Positions 51,201-61,436 of a DNA stretch of 64,000 nt are shown here, one piece after another. The position numbers and the translations under genes were made by a program. The DNA is taken from NCBI GenBank assembly GCA_902627055.1, contig CACOHS010000001.1, positions 186,001 to 250,000 of the forward strand. Direction: 5' to 3'. Below the pieces are notes generated by a model. The model was not told where the DNA came from and made no database searches. It saw only the letters and a program-made list of their open reading frames with translations. Each line of letters begins with the position of its first letter. Within the stretch, counting starts at the first letter, position 1. The stretch comes from an uncultured SAR86 cluster bacterium (lineage in GTDB: Bacteria > Pseudomonadota > Gammaproteobacteria > Magnimaribacterales > D2472).

Positions 51201-51638
51201 TTATATTTCAAACAAGAATGTAACTGGACCCTCATTAATAGACTGAATATCCATATCTGCTCCAAAAACTCCTGATTGAAAACGTATAGGAGAATCTGAA
51301 AGCCGTTTTAATAATAAATTATAAAGGGAATTAGCATTCTTGGAATCCAATGCTCTATGAAAACTAGCTTTATTGCCTTTTTCTGTAACTGCCGCCAATG
51401 TAAATTGACTAATTATTAACAACTCGCCCTCAACATTTTTTAGATTTAACGACATCTCATCATTTTCTCCACGAAAAATTGAAAAGCTTCCAATCTTATG
51501 AATAAATTTATCGATAACCTCATCTTTATCGTCTATTTCAAAGCAGACGTAAGCTAAAATGCCTTTTTTTATTGAAGCATGAGTTTCATTATTAATAATA
51601 ACTTTTGCAGATGAAACTCTCTGAGCTATTACTTTCAA
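51201..51638 (-). CDS. dtd: D-aminoacyl-tRNA deacylase
   Basis: MKVIAQRVSSAKVII; LLIISQFTLAA; C-terminal NEGPVTFLFE variant of the conserved motif. Confidence 0.92.
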   Translation of the reverse strand: MKVIAQRVSSAKVIINNETHASIKKGILAYVCFEIDDKDEVIDKFIHKIGSFSIFRGENDEMSLNLKNVEGELLIISQFTLAAVTEKGNKASFHRALDSKNANSLYNLLLKRLSDSPIRFQSGVFGADMDIQSINEGPVTFLFEI

Positions 51639-51651
51639 CTATTTAATCAAA

Positions 51652-52662
51652 TTATTCTAAATCTAAGTTCCAAGCTCCATTTGCAGCAAGCTTATTCATC
51701 AAAGCTCTATGAGAAAGGGCTTCTTGAGCTTGAGGTACATTTTCCTCTTTTCCAAGCCATGCTTTTAGAGAAGGTTGCTGAAGAGCTCTTCCATAAGAAA
51801 AGCTTAGTTTCCAGGAAAATCCACCAATTTTATTCATGGCATCTAAATGAGCTGTAGCATTTACGTCAGATTGTCCCCCTGAAAGAAAAGTAATCCCGGG
51901 AAGATCTGATGGAACATTTTCCTTAAGGCATTGAACGGTCATTTCTGCCACCTCTTGAATTGATGCCTGAGGTTCAGCAATTGATCCAGAAGTTACCATG
52001 TTTGGTTTAAGAATTGTGCCTGCAATATTTACTCCTTGATCTTTTAAACATTTAAAAAGTGCACTCAATGATTTACTGGTTACCTCATAACACCTCTCAA
52101 TTGTGTGATTACCATCCATCAAAACTTCGGGCTCAACCATGGGCACCATATTATTATCTTGAACAATTTTTGCGTATCTAGCTAGAGCTTCCATGTTGGC
52201 TTGAATACATGCATCTGTTGGAATGTCATCAGATATTTTAATGACCGCTCTCCATTTAGTAAATTTTGCGCCAAGCATGAAATATTCTTTGCATCTCTCG
52301 TCTAGTCCATCAAGCCCTTGTGTTAAAGTTTCTTCTGGCGATGAGTCTAAAGGTGCAAGGCCTTTATCGACTTTTATGCCTGGCAAAGCTCCTTGATTCT
52401 CAATCAATTCAATAAGGGGGGTTCCATCTTTAGCACTCTGTCTTATCGTTTCATCAAATAAAATTACGCCCCCGATATTGTCTTTCATCCCACTCGATCT
52501 AAATAGCATCTCTCTATAATCACGCCTATTAGACTCAGTTGACTCGACTCCAATAGAATCAAATCGCTTCCCGCAGGTTGGATTACTCTCGTCTGCTGCC
52601 AAAATTCCTTTTCCATCTGAAACGATATATTCAGCTATTTCTTCTAATGTATTAAATGACAT
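51652..52662 (-). CDS. Fructose-bisphosphate aldolase class I
   Basis: GKGILAADESNPTCGKRF; VPMVEPEVLMDG; GTILKPNMVTSG; eukaryotic-type class I aldolase sequence. Confidence 0.93.
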   Translation of the reverse strand: MSFNTLEEIAEYIVSDGKGILAADESNPTCGKRFDSIGVESTESNRRDYREMLFRSSGMKDNIGGVILFDETIRQSAKDGTPLIELIENQGALPGIKVDKGLAPLDSSPEETLTQGLDGLDERCKEYFMLGAKFTKWRAVIKISDDIPTDACIQANMEALARYAKIVQDNNMVPMVEPEVLMDGNHTIERCYEVTSKSLSALFKCLKDQGVNIAGTILKPNMVTSGSIAEPQASIQEVAEMTVQCLKENVPSDLPGITFLSGGQSDVNATAHLDAMNKIGGFSWKLSFSYGRALQQPSLKAWLGKEENVPQAQEALSHRALMNKLAANGAWNLDLE

Positions 52663-52675
52663 AATTCACTCCCTT

Positions 52676-53812
52676 TTAAAATTTAAAGCCTAAAGCAGAT
52701 AAAGATGGTAGCTCTTTTCCTTCCATAAATTCAAGAAAAGCTCCCCCTCCAGTTGAGCAATAGGAAATATTATTTTTTTCAATGAACATCTTTATGGCTA
52801 AAAGAGTTTCTCCACCGCCAGCAAGACTAAATGCGTTTGATGATGCAATTGCCTCAGCCAGATCTTTAGTCCCCAATGAAAAAGGTTGGCGTTCGAATAC
52901 ACCAATAGGACCGTTCCAAATAATTTTTTTTGCTTGAGTTATTTTTTTTAACACACCAGGGCTAAGAATTTGATCAAGAATCATCTCATCATGTTGCACT
53001 GAATTAACTTTAGCTATTCTTGTAATATTTGATTCAATATCTTTGCTTACAATCACTTCATCAGGCAATAAAATTTTGCCACTCTCAAGTAATTCTTTTG
53101 CTTCATTCAACATTGATTCCTCATAAAGAGAAAGTCCAATATTATGCCCTTGAGCTTTCAAAATGGTGTTGGTGATACCGCCTCCTGTCATGACGTCATC
53201 AGAAATTTTTGACAAATTTTTAATTACTTCTAATTTAGAAGATACTTTTGATCCTCCAACGATTGAAAGCATGGGTGAACTTTTTGAACTAATGGCTTGT
53301 TGAAGTGCATTTGTCTCATTTTCTAAGAGCAATCCGGCGCATGATACTTCAGAGGCTTTGATGGCTCCATAAGTTGATGCATGAGCGCGATGAGACGTCC
53401 CAAAAGCATCAAATACATAAACATCTGATATGTTTGACAGTTTTTTTCCAAGCTCTGCGTCATTCTCAAGCTCTCCTGGCAAAAATCTTATATTTTCAAT
53501 TAATGAAATATCTGATGAGAAGTTAACATCCTCTATTGATGAGAATAATTTAACCTGCTTATTTAAAATCTCTTCCAGTCTTTTAGCTACTGGTAAAAGA
53601 GAAAATTTGGAATCGAATACTCCTGATTTTGGCCTTCCAAAATGAGAAATTAGAATTATTTTTGTATTTTGAGCTAATAAATATTCCAAAGTAGGAATAA
53701 TTGCAATAATCCTTGTATCATCAAGGACTTTATCATTTTCAACAGGAACATTTAGATCAACTCGGAGAGTAATTGTCTTATTCAAGACATTTGTCTCAGA
53801 CAATTTTCTCAT
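52676..53812 (-). CDS. pgk: Phosphoglycerate kinase
   Basis: LRVDLNVPVENDKVLDDTRI; ISHFGRPK; VGGSKVSSKLEVI; NGPIGVFE. Confidence 0.95.
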   Translation of the reverse strand: MRKLSETNVLNKTITLRVDLNVPVENDKVLDDTRIIAIIPTLEYLLAQNTKIILISHFGRPKSGVFDSKFSLLPVAKRLEEILNKQVKLFSSIEDVNFSSDISLIENIRFLPGELENDAELGKKLSNISDVYVFDAFGTSHRAHASTYGAIKASEVSCAGLLLENETNALQQAISSKSSPMLSIVGGSKVSSKLEVIKNLSKISDDVMTGGGITNTILKAQGHNIGLSLYEESMLNEAKELLESGKILLPDEVIVSKDIESNITRIAKVNSVQHDEMILDQILSPGVLKKITQAKKIIWNGPIGVFERQPFSLGTKDLAEAIASSNAFSLAGGGETLLAIKMFIEKNNISYCSTGGGAFLEFMEGKELPSLSALGFKF

Positions 53813-55800
53813 TTTGCAGTTAGCTTCTTGACTTGACTGACAATATTGTCGACTGTGAAGCCAAACTCATTCATTAACTCATTTCCTGGAGCACTTTCTC
53901 CAAATGTTTCCATGCCAATTACAATATCATTTAGATTTAATAGACAATACCAAGAATTAGGATGTAGAGCCTCAACTACGAGTTTTGGTATTTCAGGGTC
54001 GATAATACTGTCTCTATAGGCTTTATCTTGTGAGACAAATTTATCAAGGCAGGGCATAGAGACAACATTGGCTTTTAAGCCTTCTTTTGCAATTGTTTTA
54101 GCTGCCTCGATAATTAACTTAACCTCACTTCCTGAACTAATCAATGTAATATCAGCTTTATCATCAAAAGATAACAAATAACCTCCTTTCTCAATCAACT
54201 CTATTTGTTCTTTTGATCTCTCAATAAAAGGAAGGTTTTGTCTAGACAATATTAAACTATGAGGGGTTCTTTTAGAGCTAATTGCTTCTTTCCAACTTAC
54301 GGCAGTTTCTATAATGTCTGCAGGTCTCCAATTGTTTAAATTTGGAGTTGCTCTTAATGTAACAAGATGCTCTATAGGTTGGTGGGTTGGGCCATCTTCT
54401 CCTAGACCAATGGAGTCATGAGTATATACAAAGATATTTGGTATCTTCATAAGTGCTGCTAATCTAACAGCATTTCTAGCGTAATCCATGAAAACTAAAA
54501 ACGTTCCGCTGTATGGTTTTATTCCACCATGCAGGACCATTCCATTTGTCATTGCAGTCATGCCAAACTCCCTAACTCCGTAAAATATGTGATTTCCCTG
54601 TGGGCTCTCAGGAAGCATTTCAGTGCTGACAGAAGAAAATGTATTATTAGAGCCAGTTAAATCTGCAGATCCTCCAACAAGTTCTGGAAGTTTTTCACAA
54701 AAATAGTTTAAACATAGTTCAGATGCCTTTCGAGTAGCTATGTCTTTTTTATCACCTTCAGATAATTTATATATAAAATCTTTATAAGTATCTTCAAAGT
54801 TTATTGGTAGTTCATTGTTGATTACTCTTTTCAGTTCCTTAAAAGACTCAGGATGCTTTTCAGAATAATCTTTCATCAGCTTGTCCCAGGATGCATTTAG
54901 TTCAGCGCCTGCGACTTTACCATCCCACTCAGATTTAATTTCATCAGATATATGAAATGGTTCGTGATCCCATCCAAGCTCAACTCGAGTCTTTTTGACC
55001 TCATCTTCACCTAAAGCAGCGCCATGGACGCCAGATGTTCCTGATTTATTGGGCGAGCCGAAACCAATAATTGTTTTGCAGCAAATCAAAGTGGGACGCT
55101 CAACATCTTTCTTCGCTGTATGAATTGCCTCTAAGACTTTCTCAACATTATGTCCATCTACCTCCAATACTTGCCAGTTGTAACTTTCAAATCTTTGCCG
55201 AGTGTCATCAGTAAACCAATTGGTTATTTCTCCATCAATCGATATTCCATTTTGATCATAAAAACAAATTAATTTTCCTAAGCGGTGAGTTCCTGCAAAT
55301 GAACAAGCTTCATGCGAAACTCCCTCCATCAAGCAACCGTCACCTAAAAATGTGTAGGTAAAATGATCGATTGGTTTTAACTCGTCATCTTTGTTGAACC
55401 TGCTTGACAACATTTTTTCAGCTAGCGCCATTCCAACTGCATTTGCAATTCCCTGTCCCAATGGGCCAGTAGTTGTTTCTACACCAATCGACATATCAAG
55501 CTCTGGGTGACCAGGTGTTTTGGAGCCTAGTTGTCTAAATTTTTTTAAGTCTTCTATAGAAAGATCATAGCCAGTTAGGTAAAGCAAACTGTACAAGAGC
55601 ATTGATCCATGACCGTTTGAAAGTACAAACCTATCTCGATTGAACCAAGTTGGATTTTGAGGATTATGTTTTAAGTTATATTTCCATAAAGCCACTGCGA
55701 TGTCGGCCATGCCCATTGGCATTCCTGGATGACCGGATTTGGCTGTTTCAACGGCATCGATTGATAAAAACCTTATAGCGTTAGCAAGCTCTTTGTGCAT
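53809..55800 (-). CDS. tkt: Transketolase
   Basis: AIRFLSIDAVETAKSGHPGMPMGMADIA; FLGDGCLMEGVSHEA; GLGEDGPTHQPIEHL. Confidence 0.96.
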   Translation of the reverse strand: MHKELANAIRFLSIDAVETAKSGHPGMPMGMADIAVALWKYNLKHNPQNPTWFNRDRFVLSNGHGSMLLYSLLYLTGYDLSIEDLKKFRQLGSKTPGHPELDMSIGVETTTGPLGQGIANAVGMALAEKMLSSRFNKDDELKPIDHFTYTFLGDGCLMEGVSHEACSFAGTHRLGKLICFYDQNGISIDGEITNWFTDDTRQRFESYNWQVLEVDGHNVEKVLEAIHTAKKDVERPTLICCKTIIGFGSPNKSGTSGVHGAALGEDEVKKTRVELGWDHEPFHISDEIKSEWDGKVAGAELNASWDKLMKDYSEKHPESFKELKRVINNELPINFEDTYKDFIYKLSEGDKKDIATRKASELCLNYFCEKLPELVGGSADLTGSNNTFSSVSTEMLPESPQGNHIFYGVREFGMTAMTNGMVLHGGIKPYSGTFLVFMDYARNAVRLAALMKIPNIFVYTHDSIGLGEDGPTHQPIEHLVTLRATPNLNNWRPADIIETAVSWKEAISSKRTPHSLILSRQNLPFIERSKEQIELIEKGGYLLSFDDKADITLISSGSEVKLIIEAAKTIAKEGLKANVVSMPCLDKFVSQDKAYRDSIIDPEIPKLVVEALHPNSWYCLLNLNDIVIGMETFGESAPGNELMNEFGFTVDNIVSQVKKLTAK

Positions 55801-55905
55801 CTTTTTTGCAAATAATTTAGAACATATTAATCATAATATGTGGCTTGGATTTTTTATAGATAAATTTGTGTTTATTTAACAAAACTAATAAAATTTTTAC
55901 ATACA

Positions 55906-56027
55906 AAAGTGATTTGTTCCTGCTTGCATACTCAAACTGCTAAATAGGACGCCTTACTGAGGTGGAAAAATAAACAAAATATAAATTTTCCTCCATAAAA
56001 CTAAATTATTAACTGTAGAGGAAAATT
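55906..56027 (+). promoter_or_regulatory. metK 5' leader: candidate SAM-responsive (SAM-II/SAM-V-like) element with SD-sequestering hairpin
   Basis: GTGATTTGTTCCTGCTTGCA ... GCTAAATAGGA resembles the SAM-II/V core with TCCT/AGGA possible pseudoknot; AATTTTCCTC (55984-55993) perfectly complementary to GAGGAAAATT (56018-56027) covering the SD; GGTGGAAAA (55961-55969) can compete for TTTTCCTCC. P1 stem of the aptamer is weak (AGT/ACT only). Confidence 0.45.
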
Positions 56028-57179
56028 ATGAGTTATATATTTACATCCGAATCTGTTTCAGGAGGACATCCTGATAAAGTGTGTGATCAAATATCCGATG
56101 CTGTTTTGGATGCTTACTTATCGGAAGATCCAAATAGCAGAGTGGCTTGCGAGACTATGATAAAAAATAACATGGTGTATATAGCAGGCGAAATAACTTC
56201 CCTAGGAAGTCCTGATCTAGAACCTGTTGTAAGAAAAACAATTAATGATATTGGCTACAACTCGGATGAATATGGATTTAATGGAGATACGTGTGAATTC
56301 ACAAATCTAGTTTTTGAACAATCACCTGACATCTCTCAAGGTGTTACCGAGGGTGAAGGAGAAAACCTTGAACAAGGAGCTGGAGATCAGGGACTGATGT
56401 TTGGATATGCATGCAAAGAGACAGAATCATTAATGCCACTTCCAATAGATCTTTCTCACAGATTGGTAAAAAAACAAGCAGATGTAATGAAGAGTGGAGA
56501 AATAAAATGGTTACGACCTGATGCTAAGAGTCAAGTCAGTGTAATTTACTCCGATGATGGAAAAACAATTGAAGGCTTGTCTGCGGTCGTCCTCTCAACA
56601 CAACACGATGAAGACGTTAGCCAGGAAGAAATAAAAAGTGAGGTAATGGACAAAATTATCAAGCCAATAGTTCCAGAGGAATGGTTGCTTGATTCTACAA
56701 ATATATTTATTAATCCAACTGGAAAATTTGTTATTGGTGGACCTGTTGGTGATTGTGGTCTCACTGGAAGAAAAATTATTGTAGATACCTATGGAGGCAT
56801 GGCCAGACACGGGGGCGGAGCTTTTTCTGGAAAAGATCCATCCAAAGTAGACAGATCTGCAGCATATGCATCAAGATATGTTGCTAAAAATATAGTTGCA
56901 GCTGGACTTGCAGACTACTGCGAAATTCAAGTTTCATATGCAATTGGTGTAGCCAAGCCTACATCAATACATGTAGAAACCTTTAATAGTGAAAAAATTT
57001 CTAAAAAAGCGATTGTTAAAATTGTTGAGGATGAATTTGATCTCAGGCCAAAAAGTCTAATTAATATGCTGGACTTAAAAAGACCTATATATCTTCCAAC
57101 TGCAGCGTATGGTCACTTTGGAAGATCAGATATAGAGCTTTCTTGGGAAAAAACAGATAAAGCAGCTGATATTTCATAA
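56028..57179 (+). CDS. metK: S-adenosylmethionine synthetase
   Basis: [57 protein letters not shown]. Confidence 0.97.
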   Translation: MSYIFTSESVSGGHPDKVCDQISDAVLDAYLSEDPNSRVACETMIKNNMVYIAGEITSLGSPDLEPVVRKTINDIGYNSDEYGFNGDTCEFTNLVFEQSPDISQGVTEGEGENLEQGAGDQGLMFGYACKETESLMPLPIDLSHRLVKKQADVMKSGEIKWLRPDAKSQVSVIYSDDGKTIEGLSAVVLSTQHDEDVSQEEIKSEVMDKIIKPIVPEEWLLDSTNIFINPTGKFVIGGPVGDCGLTGRKIIVDTYGGMARHGGGAFSGKDPSKVDRSAAYASRYVAKNIVAAGLADYCEIQVSYAIGVAKPTSIHVETFNSEKISKKAIVKIVEDEFDLRPKSLINMLDLKRPIYLPTAAYGHFGRSDIELSWEKTDKAADIS

Positions 57180-57262
57180 TAATGATAGATATAGCTGCTT
57201 AAAGGGTGCACTTGCATCTTTATTTTATGTAGAATGCCCACTTAAATTTATTGGAGTAAATA

Positions 57263-58657
57263 ATGGAAAACGATTATAAAGTCGCAGATATGAGTCTTGC
57301 TGAATTCGGTAGACGAGAGATTTCTCTTGCTGAAAATGAAATGCCTGCATTAATGGCCTTAAGAACAAAATATAAAGATGCTCAGCCTCTTGCAGGTGCA
57401 AAAGTTATGGGTTGCATTCATATGACTATTCAAACAGCTGTACTTATCGAGACGTTGGTAGATCTTGGTGCGGAAGTGCGTTGGTCTGGTTGCAATATCT
57501 TCTCCACTCAAGATCATGCTGCTGCAGCTATTGCAGCCGCAGGTATTCCTGTTTTTGCTTGGAAAGGTCAAACAGACGAAGAGTTTGACTGGTGTATTGA
57601 ACAAACAATAGTTAAAGATGGAAGTCCTTGGGATGCAAACATGATTTTAGATGATGGTGGCGATCTAACTCATATGGTTCATTCTAAATTTCCTGAAATG
57701 CTTGAAAGCATTCATGGAATTTCTGAGGAAACTACTACTGGTGTTCACAGATTAAAGGCAATGCTTGAAAAAAATGAGCTTAAAGTGCCAGCAATAAATG
57801 TGAATGACTCAGTTACTAAATCAAAAAATGATAATAAATATGGATGCAGACATAGTCTAAATGATGCAATTAAAAGAGGTACAGATATGTTTCTTTCATC
57901 CAAGAAAGCATTAGTAATTGGATATGGAGACGTTGGAAAAGGTTCCGCTTTAAGTCTCGCACAAGAAGGAATGATTGTAAGAGTCGTCGAATCTGATCCC
58001 ATATGTGCTATGCAAGCCTGCATGGACGGTTTTGAAGTGGTGTCTACATACAATAACGGAGTCGTAACTAGAGACGTGAAAGATATAAATATGGCAGTTC
58101 TTGAAGATACTGACCTAATAGTTACAACCACTGGAAATGTGAATGTTTGTGATGAGGCAATGTTGCGCTCAGTAAAAAATACCGCTGTCATATGTAATAT
58201 TGGTCACTTCGATAATGAAATTGATACTCAATTCATGCGAGACAAGTGGTACTGGGAAGAGATTAAGCCTCAAGTGCATAGAGTGTTTAGAGATACTTCT
58301 CCATCGGACACGCCAGACTTACAAAGTAAGAATTACATCATTCTTTTAGCTGAAGGCAGGCTAGTCAATCTAGGAAATGCAACAGGCCATCCCAGCAGAA
58401 TAATGGATGGATCATTTGCTAATCAAGTTTTAGCTCAGATGCACTTGTATAAACAAGGTTTTGCAAACGTCAATGATGCTGATAAGCAAAATGAAATGAT
58501 AACTGTTGAAGTTCTTCCAAAAAAATTGGATGAGGAAGTTGCAGAGCTTATGGTTCAAGGCTTTGGTGGAACAATAACCAAACTAACTGGTGAGCAAGCT
58601 GATTATATTAATGTTCCTGTTGATGGCCCATTTAAAGAAGAAGAGTATAAATACTGA
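57263..58657 (+). CDS. ahcY: Adenosylhomocysteinase
   Basis: [77 protein letters not shown]. Confidence 0.97.
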   Translation: MENDYKVADMSLAEFGRREISLAENEMPALMALRTKYKDAQPLAGAKVMGCIHMTIQTAVLIETLVDLGAEVRWSGCNIFSTQDHAAAAIAAAGIPVFAWKGQTDEEFDWCIEQTIVKDGSPWDANMILDDGGDLTHMVHSKFPEMLESIHGISEETTTGVHRLKAMLEKNELKVPAINVNDSVTKSKNDNKYGCRHSLNDAIKRGTDMFLSSKKALVIGYGDVGKGSALSLAQEGMIVRVVESDPICAMQACMDGFEVVSTYNNGVVTRDVKDINMAVLEDTDLIVTTTGNVNVCDEAMLRSVKNTAVICNIGHFDNEIDTQFMRDKWYWEEIKPQVHRVFRDTSPSDTPDLQSKNYIILLAEGRLVNLGNATGHPSRIMDGSFANQVLAQMHLYKQGFANVNDADKQNEMITVEVLPKKLDEEVAELMVQGFGGTITKLTGEQADYINVPVDGPFKEEEYKY

Positions 58658-58698
58658 TCCAATTAGTTTTTTTGAAATAAATTAATCATAATAGGTGT

Positions 58699-58800
58699 AT
58701 GCAAATACGCCTGTTACTTTTTTTAATGCTTGTTTCTTTTATGATTGCGGGATGCGGGATGAAAGCGCCTATCCCCTCAGAGATAATTTTTTTAACTTAA
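58699..58800 (+). CDS. lptM: LptM (YifL)-like small lipoprotein
   Basis: Translated from sequence: MQIRLLLFLMLVSFMIAGCGMKAPIPSEIIFLT*; lipobox IAGC followed by G-KAP; lptM-lysA-dapF synteny; not listed in ORF track. Confidence 0.82.
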   Translation: MQIRLLLFLMLVSFMIAGCGMKAPIPSEIIFLT

Positions 58801-58808
58801 ATTCCTTC

Positions 58809-60050
58809 ATGGACCATTTTGATTACAAAAAAGGTAAGCTTTTTGCAGAAGAAGTCTCTGTAGAGGAAATTGCAAATAAATTTGGTACGCCTTCTTATAT
58901 ATATAGCAAAGCCACGCTTGAAAGCCATGCAAAAGCATATATAGATTCGTTTCAATCAATGAATGGTCTTATTTGTTTTTCAGTCAAAGCTTTATCAAAC
59001 ATTTCCATTTTAAAAATACTAAAAAAAGCAGGATGTGGATTTGATATTGTTTCAGGTGGAGAGCTACATCGAGTAATTTTAGCTGGAGCAGATCCAAAAA
59101 AGATTATTTTCTCAGGTGTTGGAAAATCAAAAGCTGAAATGGAAGCTGGGATCAATCATAATATTCTTTCGTTCAATATAGAATCTGAACCAGAACTTGA
59201 TCGGCTTAGCAGCGTTGCTAGTGAAATGAATAAAATTGCGCCAGTTGCTATTAGATTTAATCCAAATGTGGATGCTGGAGTACATGAATTTACTAAAACA
59301 GGTAGAAAATCAGATAAATTTGGCGTCAGCATCAAGGCTGCGAAAACTCTTATAAAAAAATGCAATGATTCGTCTAGACTTAACCTTGTAGGCTTAACAT
59401 GCCACATTGGATCACAAATAACTGAGTTAGATAGTTTTGAAAAAGCCGCAAAGCAAGCTTTAGACCTATTAATTGAACTAGATAAGCTAAATATAAAAAT
59501 AGATTTTATAGATATGGGCGGAGGCTTAGGAGTTAACTATATAGGGGAAAAGACTCCTCAGCCATTAGAGCTAATTCAAAGCTATGAGAGTATTTTTAAA
59601 GGCAGAAATGAAACATTAATACTAGAGCCTGGTCGATCAATCTCAGCTAATGCTGGCATCATGCTGGCTAAAGTTGAATACAAAAAGGATAATTTCATTA
59701 TTACAAATGCTGCAATGAATGACCTACTTCGTCCTGCTCTTTATGATGCACATCATGATATTTGGCCTGTCTTCAAAAATGATAATCCAGCATCTCATGT
59801 TAATGTGGTAGGTCCAATTTGTGAAACTGGTGATTTTCTTGCAAAAGATATTAACATTCACGCTTCTGAAAACGATCTATTAGCAGTTAGAACGGTTGGT
59901 GCATATGGTTCTGTTATGAGCTCAAACTATAATTCTAGACCAAGAGCTGCTGAAGTTCTGGTTGATAAAAAGAATTTTTATCTAATAAGAAAAAGAGAGG
60001 ATAACTCGAGTCTAACTTCTCTTGAAGAGGGATTAGATGATCAGATTTAA
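58809..60050 (+). CDS. lysA: Diaminopimelate decarboxylase
   Basis: CFSVKALSNISILKIL; VGLTCHIGSQI; LEPGRSISANAGIML; start ATG 58809 (MDHFDYKK) chosen because the longer ORF overlaps lptM in another frame. Confidence 0.94.
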   Translation: MDHFDYKKGKLFAEEVSVEEIANKFGTPSYIYSKATLESHAKAYIDSFQSMNGLICFSVKALSNISILKILKKAGCGFDIVSGGELHRVILAGADPKKIIFSGVGKSKAEMEAGINHNILSFNIESEPELDRLSSVASEMNKIAPVAIRFNPNVDAGVHEFTKTGRKSDKFGVSIKAAKTLIKKCNDSSRLNLVGLTCHIGSQITELDSFEKAAKQALDLLIELDKLNIKIDFIDMGGGLGVNYIGEKTPQPLELIQSYESIFKGRNETLILEPGRSISANAGIMLAKVEYKKDNFIITNAAMNDLLRPALYDAHHDIWPVFKNDNPASHVNVVGPICETGDFLAKDINIHASENDLLAVRTVGAYGSVMSSNYNSRPRAAEVLVDKKNFYLIRKREDNSSLTSLEEGLDDQI

Positions 60051-60822
60051 AAAAATGCATGGGAATGGGAATGACTTTATCGTCATTGAGAATTTAACTA
60101 AGGCCAATTTATTATCAAAATCCCAAATAGTAAAAATTGGAGATAGAAAAAAGGGTCTGGGGTTTGATCAACTTATTACCATTAACCCACCAAAGAAATC
60201 GAATCATGATTTTTATGTAAAGTTTTTTAACTCAGATGGATCTGAGGCAGATATGTGTATGAATGGTGTAAGATCTGTTGGAACTTTTCTTTGGACTGCT
60301 AAACTTGCTCCAAGAAAACCTCTTTTATTAGGTACTAAATCAAAGCCAATTTTAATCAAACCAACAAATACTAAAAAGGTAAAAGTTATCTTTGATTGTC
60401 CCACACAAGAAATCATTCCAAAATCAGAAACTGAATTTTTAAATAAATGTGGTTTAAAAAAATATGACTTTATAAATGCTGGGAATCTTCATCTAATAAT
60501 AAAGACTAATAAAGTATTTTCTTTTGACTTAGATGAGCTTTCATCAAAGTTAAGAAAGCGTACCTTTTTTAAAAATGTAAACATTTCTCTGTATAAACAA
60601 ACCTTAAAAGGGCTGATTTTGAGAACCAATGAAGCTGGTGCCGGCGAAACCCTGTCTTGTGGTTCAGCTTCTGCTGCAAGTGCGAGCTTCAATATTAAAG
60701 ATAAGTCTGTTTTAAAAATTATCTCTGCTGGAGGCGAGCTGAGCATTAGAAAAATAAATGGTAAGCTTGAAATGGTCGGACCAGCTGAATTTATTTGTGA
60801 GGGTGTATGGCTAAAAAAATAG
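60037..60822 (+). CDS. dapF: Diaminopimelate epimerase
   Basis: KMHGNGNDFIVIEN; FNSDGSEADMCMNGVRSVG; ETLSCGSASAA. Confidence 0.95.
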   Translation: MIRFKKMHGNGNDFIVIENLTKANLLSKSQIVKIGDRKKGLGFDQLITINPPKKSNHDFYVKFFNSDGSEADMCMNGVRSVGTFLWTAKLAPRKPLLLGTKSKPILIKPTNTKKVKVIFDCPTQEIIPKSETEFLNKCGLKKYDFINAGNLHLIIKTNKVFSFDLDELSSKLRKRTFFKNVNISLYKQTLKGLILRTNEAGAGETLSCGSASAASASFNIKDKSVLKIISAGGELSIRKINGKLEMVGPAEFICEGVWLKK

Positions 60823-61436
60823 ATGTCAAAGAAATTGAGCTCTATCTTTTGGAAAATACTGATTTCTTTCTTACAAGAGAGTCTCTTGTGAGCGAATTAA
60901 GCTTTAAACATGATAGTGAAGGTGCTACATCATTGTTAGAAATGCAAATTCGAAAACTAAGAGATGAACAATCTAGACTAATAGAAATGCTTTCAGGTTT
61001 TGTTTCTACTGGAAAAGAGAATGAAAAACTTTTCTTTAAATCTAAAGATCTTACATTGTCGCTTATAACTGCTCGGGATTTTACTGCTGTAAAAAAAATA
61101 GTTGAAAAATTTTTCATGAACAACTTTAAGGTTGACTCCTGCATCCTGGAAATACTTTCCGATGATCAATTGCAAATTCTTGAAGATGAAACAAACATGG
61201 ATATGAGCAAAAATGCTATTCATATGGGACCTTTATCAAAAGAAAAAATGGCCGCTTTTTTTAAGACTAATAAAATTCAATCTGCAGTAATCAGCGTCAT
61301 GAAGCTTGAAGATAACTTTGGCCTCCTAAAGATTGGATCAAATGATCCAACCAAGTATCTTGGTGATGGAGATACAACTTTTATAGAGTATATTCGAGAT
61401 ATTATTGTTAAGGTTATTGAATCAAAAGAGGCATGA
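60807..61436 (+). CDS. DUF484 family protein
   Basis: FFLTRESLVSELSFKHDSEGATSLLEMQIRKLRDEQ; between dapF and xerC. Confidence 0.85.
   Translation: MAKKIDVKEIELYLLENTDFFLTRESLVSELSFKHDSEGATSLLEMQIRKLRDEQSRLIEMLSGFVSTGKENEKLFFKSKDLTLSLITARDFTAVKKIVEKFFMNNFKVDSCILEILSDDQLQILEDETNMDMSKNAIHMGPLSKEKMAAFFKTNKIQSAVISVMKLEDNFGLLKIGSNDPTKYLGDGDTTFIEYIRDIIVKVIESKEA

Noticed and set aside
57180-57262. Possible SAH riboswitch in the metK-ahcY gap
   Set aside because: I could only find short weak pairings (GCAT/ATGC) and no recognisable SAH-aptamer core.
57745-58191. 148-aa minus-strand ORF inside ahcY
   Set aside because: Antisense to adenosylhomocysteinase, one of the most conserved proteins here; shadow ORF.
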